Shown: positions 34,513 to 44,011 of the stretch, piece after piece | Position numbering within the stretch: the stretch's first letter is position 1 | Layout: each line of letters opens with the position of its first letter | DNA from: Fen-1258 sp947085815 | Lineage (GTDB): Bacteria; Bacteroidota; Ignavibacteria; Ignavibacteriales; Melioribacteraceae | Reading direction: 5' to 3' | Length of the DNA stretch: 64,000 nt | Assembly (NCBI GenBank): GCA_947085815.1 | Contig: CAMTXU010000020.1 | Location: 1-64,000, forward strand | Made by a program: the position numbers and the translations under genes | The notes under the pieces: generated by a model | Told to the model about the DNA's origin: nothing | Seen by the model: the letters and a program-made list of their open reading frames with translations, nothing else | Databases searched by the model: none

Positions 34513-35478
34513 ATGGCAAATAAATTTTTAGTATTTATAGAACAAAGAAGTGGTATAGTCAAGAAATCATCTCTCGAAGCAGTAAAAGTAGCGGCTGATT
34601 TTTCAGCAAGGCTTTCGGGAAATGTAGAAGCAGTTACAATTGGAAATGAAATTGAAGGCTTGGATAAAATTGGCGCATATGGTGTTTCTAAAGTTACTTT
34701 TTTTAAGAACTCGGAGCTGGTAAACTACTCCCCTTCCGCATATACGGAGTTGATTTCGAAATTTGCAATTGAGAATGGATTTGATCATCTCTTCTTCGGG
34801 GCAACATCCATGGGAAAAGATCTTGCGCCGTATGTCTCCGTTAAAGTTGATGCTGGACTTGCGATGGATTGTGTAATGTTGAATACTAACGGATCAGAGA
34901 TCATAGCCACACGTCCTATATATGGCGGCAAAGCGTTGATTGATGTAAAAATAAAATCTCCTATAAAAATTTTCGCTTTACGCCCCAATGTTTTCAATCC
35001 GGGCATTCCGTCAGACAATAAGGCTGAAGTTATAGTGATCAACGCTGATAATCCGAACTTGAGCGTAAGAGTTACAGATATTAAAAAAGCGGAAGCCAAA
35101 CTTGACGTTTCTGAGGCAGATGTTATTGTTTCAGGCGGTCGCGGTATGAAAGGACCAGAGCATTTTCATTTGGTTGAAGAACTTGCACAAATTCTTGGCG
35201 CGGCATCGGGAGCCTCGCGTGCGGTTGTAGATGCCGGCTGGAGACCTCACGGTGAACAAATAGGTCAAACCGGAAAAACTGTATCGCCAACATTATACGT
35301 CGCGCTTGGAATATCGGGAGCGATACAACACTTAGCAGGCATGCGTTCTTCCAAATATATTGTCGCAGTTAATAAAGATAAAGATGCGCCAATTTTTCAG
35401 ATTGCAGATTATGGAATTGTTGGAGACTTGTTTGAAGTAGTTCCGGCAATGATCGAAGAGATAAAAAAAATAAAATAA
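34513..35478 (+). CDS. etfA: electron transfer flavoprotein alpha subunit
   Basis: FAD-binding subunit of the ETF pair. Length 321. The C-terminal FAD domain has the signature VSGGRGMKGPEHF (about 209-221), AVVDAGWRPHGEQIGQTGKTVSPTLYVALGISGAIQHLAGM (about 242-282) and AVNKDKDAPIFQIADYGIVGDLFEVVPAM. No bifurcation-specific partner (bcd, fix genes) lies next to it, so a conventional ETF role is the simplest reading. Confidence 0.94.
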   Translation: MANKFLVFIEQRSGIVKKSSLEAVKVAADFSARLSGNVEAVTIGNEIEGLDKIGAYGVSKVTFFKNSELVNYSPSAYTELISKFAIENGFDHLFFGATSMGKDLAPYVSVKVDAGLAMDCVMLNTNGSEIIATRPIYGGKALIDVKIKSPIKIFALRPNVFNPGIPSDNKAEVIVINADNPNLSVRVTDIKKAEAKLDVSEADVIVSGGRGMKGPEHFHLVEELAQILGAASGASRAVVDAGWRPHGEQIGQTGKTVSPTLYVALGISGAIQHLAGMRSSKYIVAVNKDKDAPIFQIADYGIVGDLFEVVPAMIEEIKKIK

Positions 35479-35488
35479 AAAGGTATTT

Positions 35489-36094
35489 GTGGACAAAGTT
35501 CAAGTTGAAATACTCGGTTTATCCGCAAGTCCATCGGCTGGCGGCGCATACGCATTACTCTTAAAAGAAGTTTACGGGGTACGCCGCTTGCCGATAATTA
35601 TTGGTCAATTCGAGGCTCAGTCTATCGCCCTCGAAATCGAGGGGATCAAACCGCCGCGTCCACTCACACACGACCTCCTTAAAAATGTAATTGATAATCT
35701 TGGCGGCACTATAATTGAGATAATAATTGATGAGTTAAAAGAGAACACATTTTATTCTAAGATAAAATTAGAAATATCATCAATGAGTAATGAAATAGAT
35801 TCCAGACCAAGTGACGCGATTGCGCTTGCTGTAAGAACCGGCAGCCCTCTCTTTGTTTCTGAGGATGTTATGAAGATAGCGGCATTTGTTCCTTCAAGTG
35901 AAGACACTGATGAAGAATTACACGATCATATTGAAGAAAAGAATGTTGAAAGCAGTGCATCTAAAAAAAACATCTCTGAAACCAGGCTTGCCCAGCTTCA
36001 GAATCAGCTTCGTGAGGCAATAGAAAAGGAAGATTACGAAAGAGCCGCAAAATTGAGAGATGAAATTGCAAAATTAGGTGGCAGCTCAAATTAG
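35489..36094 (+). CDS. bifunctional nuclease (DUF151) with C-terminal UVR motif
   Basis: A 201-residue protein. The N-terminal DUF151 domain (about 1-130) contains LPIIIGQFEAQSIALEIEGIKPPRPLTHDL and EIDSRPSDAIALAVRTGSPLFV. The C-terminal segment (about 165-200) is a UvrB/UvrC-type coiled motif, LRDEIAKLGG after LREAIEKEDYERAAK. GTG start at 35489 with AAAGG upstream, 10 bp after etfA. Relatives show DNase/RNase activity in vitro; the role in cells is unsettled. Confidence 0.85.
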   Translation: MDKVQVEILGLSASPSAGGAYALLLKEVYGVRRLPIIIGQFEAQSIALEIEGIKPPRPLTHDLLKNVIDNLGGTIIEIIIDELKENTFYSKIKLEISSMSNEIDSRPSDAIALAVRTGSPLFVSEDVMKIAAFVPSSEDTDEELHDHIEEKNVESSASKKNISETRLAQLQNQLREAIEKEDYERAAKLRDEIAKLGGSSN

Positions 36095-36151
36095 TTTTAG
36101 AGCAGTTCTGCCATAGGCATGGCTATGCCATAAAAATATCAATATTCTCTG

Positions 36152-36168
36152 TCCCGCCTTTGGCGGGA
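36152..36168. terminator. hairpin between convergent genes
   Basis: TCCCGCC-ttt-GGCGGGA, a 7-bp GC-rich stem between the DUF151 and DUF2851 genes. Tails are A/T-rich on both sides. The unit resembles CCCCGCC-gaa-GGCGGGG in the tRNA-Cys copies, so it may be one of the same palindromic elements serving as a terminator. Confidence 0.5.
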
Positions 36169-36205
36169 TTAAATATTTCCATTCGATAATTTTTAGAACC
36201 GTCCT

Positions 36206-37690
36206 TTAGTTGAATATTACTTTTCCCAATTCACAATCTAGACATTTATTCCTCGAACAATAATTTCGAAAGAGTTCAATCATACCTTGAGCTAGAACGG
36301 TGCGGCCAGTCTCTCCTGAGAGATTCAAAGCCTCGGCAACTTCATTAATAATTTGATTCTCCGAGCGCTGCTGATAAACATTGTACAATTTTATAATTTT
36401 CTTCGAAAGCTCATTTTTTCCAAAAATATCAAAGTAAATTGAGAAGAACGGAAGGACGACGTTCACGACAATTTCATCAGCCCTGCTTGCTCCGATAAAA
36501 TATTTAATTTCTGAATTCGCTGACTGATCAAAAATATAATGATTCTTCCAAAAACCACCTGATCTTACTATAAAGATTGACCTGAGCGAATTAATAAGAA
36601 CTGTCAGATTATGAATCTCTGTAATTTTTTTTGCGAGGATTGAGATCAAATTATTATGAAGAAGTTCTTTTAAGATACGAGCACCACCAGCAAGGCGAAC
36701 GGTTGGAAAATTTTGGGGTCGTAATCTGAAAAAATGCCAATAAGTTTCGTCAAAATATTTTCCGTCATATGAGGAGTTGATTGAATTCCAGTGCAGTGCA
36801 AGTTTTTCAATATAAGATTTTGTAGTTATATCCGTTGAACTATTAGAATCGTGCGCAAGACCGCTAATAAAAAAAAATGCAGCCTCATATTTTTCAACAA
36901 GGACACCGTCATTCTCTATTGTATTCAAGAAATTAATATTTACCGATTGGGCAAGATTCAACATCTGAGATTTATTTTTAGAGTAGCCTAGAGCTTCGAA
37001 TATTAATTCATAGAGAAGCTGCTGCCAAAGATCTTTAGATCTAAAATCGGAATGTTGAAATTTTCTGTCATGAAACTTTGAGGTCAGATCGTACCCTACC
37101 ACGGGTTCTTTTATTTTCATCTCCTTTATAAATTGCAACTCCTTGAGGCGGTCGTAAATCTTCTTACATTTTTTTTCAAATCGCGAAATTCCCAATTGCT
37201 GTAAAAAATTTGTTTTGAAGTCAGCCCCCACCTGGTCTATACATGCACTGCATTTCATCCCCGAAAATAACTCCGATTTTTGCTCTTCAGTTTCTTTTCT
37301 CAAGCTTGGCAGGTCGTTAATTTCAATAAATTCCGAAAAACAAATTGAGGGAACCTTTCTACCGTCTCTCGTATAAACGTATCCGTAATTATTCCGGTTA
37401 AATAACGAAGCATGTAATATTACTTTATTGTATTTGTTATCGATGTTGTGACCGTGAGATTTCCAGTCTGTATAGTCATTATCAATTTCTATATCGCCGA
37501 TATAGGTAAGGTTGCCTATTCTGATCCGGGCATTTTTGAAATCGGGACCGGCAGTCTCCTCATTGTGAATTCCAACATCAAGAATAGTAATATCTTCTCC
37601 GGATGAAGTCTTAAGAGGATTCTTATAACTTTGCCGTTTCCAAATTTCGTAAAGTGTGCTTTCTTGAATTTTAGAATATTTATTATTCAT
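36206..37690 (-). CDS. DUF2851 family protein
   Basis: A 494-residue protein of the Bacteroidota/Chlorobi-typical DUF2851 family: TLYEIWKRQSY, ILDVGIHNEETAGPDFKNARIRIGNLTYIGDIEI and DWKSHGHNIDNKYNKVILHASLF near the N-terminus, and LPFFSIYF and a CysX2CysX6Cys-like NYCSRNKCLDCELG at the C-terminus. The N-terminal acidic pattern resembles restriction-type nuclease folds, but no function is established. It stands alone, 104 bp after pyrF. Confidence 0.85.
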   Translation of the reverse strand: MNNKYSKIQESTLYEIWKRQSYKNPLKTSSGEDITILDVGIHNEETAGPDFKNARIRIGNLTYIGDIEIDNDYTDWKSHGHNIDNKYNKVILHASLFNRNNYGYVYTRDGRKVPSICFSEFIEINDLPSLRKETEEQKSELFSGMKCSACIDQVGADFKTNFLQQLGISRFEKKCKKIYDRLKELQFIKEMKIKEPVVGYDLTSKFHDRKFQHSDFRSKDLWQQLLYELIFEALGYSKNKSQMLNLAQSVNINFLNTIENDGVLVEKYEAAFFFISGLAHDSNSSTDITTKSYIEKLALHWNSINSSYDGKYFDETYWHFFRLRPQNFPTVRLAGGARILKELLHNNLISILAKKITEIHNLTVLINSLRSIFIVRSGGFWKNHYIFDQSANSEIKYFIGASRADEIVVNVVLPFFSIYFDIFGKNELSKKIIKLYNVYQQRSENQIINEVAEALNLSGETGRTVLAQGMIELFRNYCSRNKCLDCELGKVIFN

Positions 37691-37794
37691 CTCAACGTTG
37701 AGAGGTAATTTCAGCTCGGAACAATTTACAGGGGATCAATCTCTAAATTAATTTAACACAATAGAGTATTAAATGCTATCAGTTAAATATGATT

Positions 37795-38613
37795 TCACTT
37801 AGAAATTTTTATTATGGATTGCAAAGCTTTATTATAATCATTTATAGTCTGATGAACTTTTAACCCGAAATTCTCCGATTCATCGGCATAAATTAGCGCG
37901 CGGCTTATATTGATTAAGAAATTCATCTTCTCATTATTCGAAAAAATCTTTCCTACTTCTTCAAGACTACCCCCCTGCGCACCAACACCGGGTAGAAGAA
38001 CAGGCATATTTTGGAATGTACCGATGTTGGCATTCAATTCATTAATATTAGTGGCTCCGAAAACTATACCGCAATTTAAATCTTTATTCCACTCGTTCAC
38101 TTTTTCAATTACATGCTGGTATAAATATTTCCCGGTTTTAAGTTTCTGTTTTTCAAAATCGGCGGAACCGCTGTTTGATGTTAACGCAAGTATAAAATTG
38201 ATTTTATTTTTGTATTCAAGAAATGGACTGAGTGAATCGAAGCCCATATACGGATGAAGAGTAATCGCGTCAAAATTGAAATGTTCAAAGATTGACTGCG
38301 CGTACATTTGTGATGTATTACCGATATCGCCCCGTTTTGCGTCAGCGATTGCTAATACATCTTTTGGAATAAGTTCGAGAGTTTGATGGATTGTTTCAAG
38401 CCCCTTCGAGCCCTCTTTTTCATAAAAAGCAAAATTGATTTTATATGCCGCTGCTTCCCGATAAGTATTTTCAATAATAATTTTATTGAATTCTAAAATG
38501 GGATTATCATTTCTGCGAAGATAACCGGGTATTTTATTCAGTTCGGAATCGAGACCGACACAAACATGATTGCCCGCCGAAATCTTTCCATACAATTTTT
38601 CTTGAGCTGTCAT
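37795..38613 (-). CDS. pyrF: orotidine-5'-phosphate decarboxylase
   Basis: Last step of UMP synthesis. Length 272, matching the longer bacterial (type 2) form. ICVGLDSEL-like VCVGLDSELNKIP, FNKIIIENTYREAAAYKINFAFYE, catalytic AIADAKRGDIGNTSQMYAQSIF (D-x-K-x-x-D, about 91-112) and LLPGVGAQGG near 205 are present. Its start is 8 bp after the rodA stop, making it the last gene of the pur-mre operon. Confidence 0.93.
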   Translation of the reverse strand: MTAQEKLYGKISAGNHVCVGLDSELNKIPGYLRRNDNPILEFNKIIIENTYREAAAYKINFAFYEKEGSKGLETIHQTLELIPKDVLAIADAKRGDIGNTSQMYAQSIFEHFNFDAITLHPYMGFDSLSPFLEYKNKINFILALTSNSGSADFEKQKLKTGKYLYQHVIEKVNEWNKDLNCGIVFGATNINELNANIGTFQNMPVLLPGVGAQGGSLEEVGKIFSNNEKMNFLINISRALIYADESENFGLKVHQTINDYNKALQSIIKISK

Positions 38614-38621
38614 CGTAAGCC

Positions 38622-39851
38622 TTATGTATGAAGTTTTCTATTCCTATAAATGTTAAGCACTATGCCAATCATCACCATATTAATTAGCTGGAAACTGCCA
38701 CCATAACTTAAAAATGGAAGAGGCAATCCTATAACCGGAGTTATACCAACATTCATTCCTATATTAAGAGCAAAATGAGAAAATAAAAGAGTCAACACTC
38801 CTATCGTTACGAGAACGCTAAATTTATCTTTTGCTATAGCAGAAAGTTTGAAAAGTCTTAAGAATATGATCAAAAAAAGAGAGATAACTATTATGCTTCC
38901 AATAAAACCAAATTCTTCTCCAATCACGCAATAGATAAAATCGGTCCATTGTTCGGGAATAAATCTTAATTGAGTTTGATTTCCACTTAAAAAACCCTTA
39001 CCCCAAAAACCGCCGGAACCAATTGCAACTTTTGCCTGTAGCGCGTTATATCCCGCACCAAGTGGATCTGCCAAAGGATCGAGGAAAGAAGTTATTCTTT
39101 TCTGCTGATGGGGTTTCAAAATTTTGTAAATATAATCGAAGAAGAACCCGGCGGAAAGATTTACGATAAAGATTGTTATACTATTGAACAAATCTCTCTT
39201 GAAAAAAAATAATACCGCGACGACTAACAGCAAACAGGCTATAAATGCATACGTACCTAATATCGAAGCGAGAGCCACTATTCCGGGTGAAAGTACAACG
39301 AATAAACCAAACAGACTTATTCCGCTCCAAAATACCAAAGAGATAGTTATTATTAAAAAAACAATAGACGTGCCCATATCGGGTTCAAGCATAATCAACA
39401 AAACAGGGAGGGTTCCTATCAAGAGAGCAACACCAATATCTTTAAAATTATTTATATCTCGATTTTTGTATGTGAGCCAATATGAAAGCATCAAAATTGT
39501 TCCGAGCTTAGCCAGCTCGGAAGGTTGAAATCCGAAACCACCAACCCCAAACCAGCTCTTTGCACCATAAACTGTTTTGCCCACAGCCAGAACAGCAATC
39601 AGAAAAAAGATTGATATGCAGTAAAGTAGAATAGCAAATTTTTTGAATGACTGAAGTGGTAAAGAAAAAGTTATAAAAAATACAATTAAGGAGATAACAA
39701 CAAAGATTACCTGTTTTTGAAAATTTCCGCTTGCTGTTGGATGATTAAGAGTAGAACTATATATCGCAAGCAGTCCCAAGATAATGAGTCCAACCACCGG
39801 AAGAAATATTGCTAAGTCGAATCGATCTTGAAGTTTATAATTAATGTGCAT
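38622..39851 (-). CDS. rodA: RodA peptidoglycan glycosyltransferase
   Basis: SEDS-family polymerase for cell-wall elongation, acting with PBP2. Length 409, about ten membrane segments. Motifs: GAKSWFGVGGFGFQPSELAKLG (about 95-116), LEPDMGTS (about 156-163) with the catalytic Asp, GFFSG-type GGFWGKGFLSGNQTQLRFIPEQWTDFIYCVIGEE and a C-terminal GLPLPFLSYGGSFQL. It overlaps mrdA by 11 bp. Confidence 0.94.
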   Translation of the reverse strand: MHINYKLQDRFDLAIFLPVVGLIILGLLAIYSSTLNHPTASGNFQKQVIFVVISLIVFFITFSLPLQSFKKFAILLYCISIFFLIAVLAVGKTVYGAKSWFGVGGFGFQPSELAKLGTILMLSYWLTYKNRDINNFKDIGVALLIGTLPVLLIMLEPDMGTSIVFLIITISLVFWSGISLFGLFVVLSPGIVALASILGTYAFIACLLLVVAVLFFFKRDLFNSITIFIVNLSAGFFFDYIYKILKPHQQKRITSFLDPLADPLGAGYNALQAKVAIGSGGFWGKGFLSGNQTQLRFIPEQWTDFIYCVIGEEFGFIGSIIVISLFLIIFLRLFKLSAIAKDKFSVLVTIGVLTLLFSHFALNIGMNVGITPVIGLPLPFLSYGGSFQLINMVMIGIVLNIYRNRKLHT

Positions 39852-41658
39852 TGCTTACCTCAGTCTGCTGCGGAAGCGGACCTAAGTTTTTCACTTCATC
39901 TTTTTTCCCTTTTTGCAAATATGCTTTTATTACATCTCTGGCAAGCGGGGCTGCTGCAGTGCTTCCAAAGCCTGCATTTTCAACAATAACAGCTATAGCA
40001 ATCTTCGGGTTATCATACGGTGCAAAGCCGACGAATACTGAGTGCTCTTTACCATGTGGATTTTGAGCGGTGCCGGTTTTGCCAGCAATTGATATATCCG
40101 GCATTTTAATATTTGTTGCCGTACCTGCGCCGTTAACAACCAGAAACATTGCGCGCCTGACAATGTCGAAAGATTTTCTACTTATTCCGATATCATAATA
40201 TTGCGGTTTAACATTATAGCGCTCATTGCTCTTTGTATCGATATAACTTTTCAGGAAATGGGGACGTGCTGCTTTTCCGTAATTACCCAATAGTGCCGCA
40301 TATTGAGCAAGCTGAAGAGGTGTAACATTCAATTCGCCCTGCCCAATTCCTAAACTGATTACAAATCCTTTCGTCCAGCCGTTTCTTCCATAAACACGAT
40401 TATAATATTCAGTCGAAGGTACAATTCCACCCGATTCTTCGGGAATATCAATTTTTGTTTTACTTCCGAATCCGAATTTTTTTGAATATTTGGACCAGAG
40501 TTCCAAACCCAATTTATTCACGAGGGAGTAATAGAATGTATTGCAAGATTTTTCAATTGAGGTTTCCACATCAACTGATCCATGAACATGCAGACATTTG
40601 AAATAGCGATCTCCAAACTGATATCCGCCGCCGCATGTAATTCTATAATTTGAATCTATTATGCCTTCTTCGAGGGCAGCAATAGCCGATATCATTTTAT
40701 ATGTGGAACCCGGTGCGAATGTTGACATTGATGCGCGGTTAAACATCGGTCGCTCGGGATTAGTGTTCAATTCTCTCCATACCTCATTAGAAGTAACCTT
40801 AGAAAAATCTTCGAGGTTGTAGTGAGGCGCACTTAAGAAAGCAAGAATTTCTCCCGTAGAGGGTTCTATTGCAACAATAGCGCCCCGTTTATCTTTAAAT
40901 GCCTCTTCAGCTACTCGCTGGGCATCTTTATCAATCGTCAGAATTAGATCATCGCCTTTAATTGTTGCCCGGTCCTCATTTCCATCCTCATATCTTCCTA
41001 TCGTCTTCTGCTTGGCATCAACGAGCATGTACTTTATTCCCTTTGCACCGCGCAGATAATCTTCGTATGTTTTTTCAATTCCTCCAAATCCAATTTCATC
41101 ACCAATATCGTATTCATTTTTCCGTTTCTGATAAACTTCGTGCGGAATCTCTTTTGTGTATCCAAACATGTGAGAGCCGTTAATGCCGAACGAATAATCC
41201 CGCTGTGTTTCCATTACATAATCAACTCCGGGTAATTTGGAAGAATTTTCTTCGTACCAGGCTATTACCTTAAAACTTACATCCTTGGCAATTTTACGGG
41301 GAAGAAATTTTGAATAAGATTGATTGAGTTTTAAAATTTTATCGATGTAACCGGAACTCATTCCCAAAATAGCTTCAAGATAAGGAGACAAATTTTTATC
41401 ATAAGTAGATGGTGTAATGCGCAGTGTAAACGATGGTTTGTTTCCAACAAGAACTTGATGATTCCGGTCGAAGAATATTCCGCGTGGAGCTAATTGATAA
41501 ATGGGTTTGACGCTGTTCTCATCCGACTTTACAGAATAGATTGGCTGTTGTAGAATTTGCATATAAAATAACTGCGCAAAACAGACAGCGAAGAATCCGA
41601 TGAATACAATAAAAACAATTCTTCTTCTAGAAAGCGATCCAAAATAATTGTCGTTCAT
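39841..41658 (-). CDS. mrdA: penicillin-binding protein 2
   Basis: Elongation-specific transpeptidase. Length 605. One N-terminal membrane segment (about 12-32), a dimerisation domain with PRGIFFDRN, then the transpeptidase domain: SxxK as STYK in TFAPGSTYKMISA, SxN as SCN in EKSCNTFYY, and KTG in IAGKTGTAQNP. It overlaps mreD by 4 bp and rodA by 11 bp, so stoichiometric coupling with RodA is likely. Confidence 0.94.
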   Translation of the reverse strand: MNDNYFGSLSRRRIVFIVFIGFFAVCFAQLFYMQILQQPIYSVKSDENSVKPIYQLAPRGIFFDRNHQVLVGNKPSFTLRITPSTYDKNLSPYLEAILGMSSGYIDKILKLNQSYSKFLPRKIAKDVSFKVIAWYEENSSKLPGVDYVMETQRDYSFGINGSHMFGYTKEIPHEVYQKRKNEYDIGDEIGFGGIEKTYEDYLRGAKGIKYMLVDAKQKTIGRYEDGNEDRATIKGDDLILTIDKDAQRVAEEAFKDKRGAIVAIEPSTGEILAFLSAPHYNLEDFSKVTSNEVWRELNTNPERPMFNRASMSTFAPGSTYKMISAIAALEEGIIDSNYRITCGGGYQFGDRYFKCLHVHGSVDVETSIEKSCNTFYYSLVNKLGLELWSKYSKKFGFGSKTKIDIPEESGGIVPSTEYYNRVYGRNGWTKGFVISLGIGQGELNVTPLQLAQYAALLGNYGKAARPHFLKSYIDTKSNERYNVKPQYYDIGISRKSFDIVRRAMFLVVNGAGTATNIKMPDISIAGKTGTAQNPHGKEHSVFVGFAPYDNPKIAIAVIVENAGFGSTAAAPLARDVIKAYLQKGKKDEVKNLGPLPQQTEVSNAH

Positions 41659-42143
41659 TTTATCCCTTTTCTTGAAGAGAAAATAATCATCGGTAATCCG
41701 AAGAAAGAGGTATATAATCCGGGAAAGAGTCCTTCTTCAAGAAAGAGCAAAAATAAATTAACTTCGGCATTGGAGTTAGAGATTACGGAGTAGATAAAAG
41801 CATTCAGGGCACCGCAAACAGCAACAATGACTAAGAAAAAAAAGGATTCTACATTAAACTCAATTTTATTTTCGTTATAAAAATATCCCGCAATGAAAGC
41901 CGAAAGAGTAAATGAAAACATAAAAGCGCCAATCAATCCGCCTGAAATAAGATCAAGAATGAAACCGAGAATAAATCCAAGTAGTGTTCCGTAAAATTGT
42001 CCGTGTTTAAGAGTGAAATAAGTAATTAGAACAATAATCAAGTTCGGGGCTATATTCCCTATTGAGATCAACGGCACAACGGTCAGCTGAATAAGAGCTA
42101 ACGGAATGAAAATTAAAATTGGTTTTAAGAAACTCTTTAACAT
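41655..42143 (-). CDS. mreD: MreD
   Basis: Membrane component of the elongasome. 162 residues with about five hydrophobic segments; sequence conservation is low, as is usual for MreD. The assignment rests on topology, LLGFILGFILDLISGGLIGAFMFSF, and its position between mreC (1 bp gap) and mrdA (4 bp overlap). Confidence 0.85.
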   Translation of the reverse strand: MLKSFLKPILIFIPLALIQLTVVPLISIGNIAPNLIIVLITYFTLKHGQFYGTLLGFILGFILDLISGGLIGAFMFSFTLSAFIAGYFYNENKIEFNVESFFFLVIVAVCGALNAFIYSVISNSNAEVNLFLLFLEEGLFPGLYTSFFGLPMIIFSSRKGIK

Positions 42144-42144
42144 A

Positions 42145-42978
42145 TCAATTCTGTTTTAATAAATTCATCTCAAGATCATTAATCTGCTTACTTGGAACAA
42201 TTTTCAGGATGAACAAATTGTTTGCGCCCGGAATATTAGCGAAAGCTGTTATGGTGATATTGTGTAATAAACCAAGCACGTTCGACTCTTTCTTTGTCAC
42301 GATTCCTACCGGGATAGAAGGGGGAAATAAAGAACTGAAATCCGATGTCTCGATTACATCACCAACCTGAACATCGTATGTAGTTGGTATATCTTTGACA
42401 TGAAGTTCTCTTCCATCATAACTCAAAATTCCGTTTACATTCGTCCTTTGCAGAATGATGGCAATGTTAAGATTGCTGTTAAACAATGTTTGTACTACGG
42501 AATAATTCTCCGCTACATCGGCAATCAAGCCTACCAAACCTTTTTCGTTAAGAACCGGCATTCCCTTTTTGATTTCGTCACTTTTCCCTCTATTAATAAT
42601 AAAATTTCCATGCATTTTATTAACAAGTTTTGAAATAACTTTAGCCGGAATCAAAGGATATTTGCTAGTATCTTTGAATGCAATCATCGCGCGTAATTCG
42701 TCATTTTCACTTCTTAGTTTTCTCATCCTGCTAACTTCGAGCATTAGTTTGGAATTCTCTTTTGTTAATTCTTCAAGAGAATAATCATTTTTAAGGATAG
42801 AAGTAACTGAACTAGAAATTTCATTCAGAACGGCAAAGTTACCGAAGGCAAAAGTGCGCAAATGTTTTACCTGCGGTTTTTCGTTTTTGGAAAGGAACGT
42901 TAGGCTGAAAACGGATAGAACAATTAACAGAATATATTCTTTATAATCGGCTGCAAGCCGTCTAAAAAAATTTAGCAT
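42145..42978 (-). CDS. mreC: MreC
   Basis: Periplasmic scaffold of the elongasome. 277 residues: N-terminal membrane segment (about 13-30), coiled coil (about 65-90, EELTKENSKLMLEVSRMRKLRSENDELRAM), then two beta domains with AKVISKLVNKMHGNFIINRGKSDEIKKGMPVLNEKGLVGLI. It overlaps mreB by one base. Confidence 0.92.
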   Translation of the reverse strand: MLNFFRRLAADYKEYILLIVLSVFSLTFLSKNEKPQVKHLRTFAFGNFAVLNEISSSVTSILKNDYSLEELTKENSKLMLEVSRMRKLRSENDELRAMIAFKDTSKYPLIPAKVISKLVNKMHGNFIINRGKSDEIKKGMPVLNEKGLVGLIADVAENYSVVQTLFNSNLNIAIILQRTNVNGILSYDGRELHVKDIPTTYDVQVGDVIETSDFSSLFPPSIPVGIVTKKESNVLGLLHNITITAFANIPGANNLFILKIVPSKQINDLEMNLLKQN

Positions 42979-44003
42979 TAGTAAGTTCTTTTACGAATGA
43001 ACACCTTTGAATACTTATTCAGATTTTCAATACACTTGCCCGCGCCTCGAACAACCGCAGATAACGGATCATCTGCAACGTGAACCGGTAAATTCGTTTC
43101 CATTCTAATACGCTCGTCAAGACCCTTAAGAAGCGCGCCGCCGCCTGTTAGCATTACACCTCGATCTAAAATATCGGCGGATAATTCTGGTGGAGTTCTT
43201 TCCAGAGTCTGCTTTACGGCTTCGACTATTTGAGTAATATTTTCATTCAACGCTTCGCGTATCTCAACGGAACTGACTTCGACGGTTTTAGGAATTCCTC
43301 CAACAAGATCTCTTCCCTTAACTTGAAGAGTAATTTCTTCTTTGAGAGGAACAGCGCTTCCTACTTCACATTTGATCGACTCACTTGTCCGCTCCCCGAT
43401 AAGCAGATTGTAGTTCTTTTTGAAAAACTGCATGATTGCATTATTCATCTCGTCGCCGGCAATTCGTATAGATTCCTCGTTAACAATTCCCGCAAGGGCT
43501 ATAACTGCAATTTCAGTAGTGCCGCCACCGATATCGATAACCATATTACCTACTGCAGCTTCAACATCAATTCCAATTCCGATTGCCGCAGCCATTGGCT
43601 CCGCAATTAGATGAACTTCTTTAGCGCCGGCGTGTTCTGCCGCATCACGAACCGCTCTTTTTTCAACTTCGGTTACACCACTCGGCACTGCAATAACAAT
43701 ACGCTTGCTTGCAATATTATTAGGAGTTACTTTTTTAATGAATGCACGAATCATTCCCTCTGCAATTTCAAAGTCGGCAATTACGCCGTCGCGCATTGGT
43801 CTGGTAACACGAATTTCCCGATGCTCTCTTCCCTGCATCTCCTTTGCTTTATTTCCAAGCTCAATAATTTTTTTTGTATTTCTATCGAAAGCAACAATCG
43901 ACGGCTCATTAAGTACTATTCCCTTTCCTTTAATATAGATCAGTGTGTTTGCAGTCCCCAAGTCGATTGCTAGATCAGTCGAGAAGAAATCAAAAAATCC
44001 CAT
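42978..44003 (-). CDS. mreB: MreB rod-shape actin homologue
   Basis: Cytoskeletal ATPase that guides lateral wall synthesis. Length 341. Phosphate 1 motif DLAIDLGTANTLIYIKGKGIVLNEPS (9-34), phosphate 2 MVIDIGGGTTEIAVIALAGIV (about 155-175) and adenosine motif VMLTGGGALLKGLDERI (about 283-299) are all present. The N-terminal MGFFDFF is a short membrane-targeting-like stretch. It starts 8 bp after the purH stop. Confidence 0.96.
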   Translation of the reverse strand: MGFFDFFSTDLAIDLGTANTLIYIKGKGIVLNEPSIVAFDRNTKKIIELGNKAKEMQGREHREIRVTRPMRDGVIADFEIAEGMIRAFIKKVTPNNIASKRIVIAVPSGVTEVEKRAVRDAAEHAGAKEVHLIAEPMAAAIGIGIDVEAAVGNMVIDIGGGTTEIAVIALAGIVNEESIRIAGDEMNNAIMQFFKKNYNLLIGERTSESIKCEVGSAVPLKEEITLQVKGRDLVGGIPKTVEVSSVEIREALNENITQIVEAVKQTLERTPPELSADILDRGVMLTGGGALLKGLDERIRMETNLPVHVADDPLSAVVRGAGKCIENLNKYSKVFIRKRTY

Positions 44004-44011
44004 TTTGCCTC

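Noticed and set aside
36152..36168. Dedicated bidirectional terminator only
   Set aside because: The TCCCGCC/GGCGGGA unit also resembles the inserted palindromes elsewhere, so terminator function is recorded only with moderate confidence.
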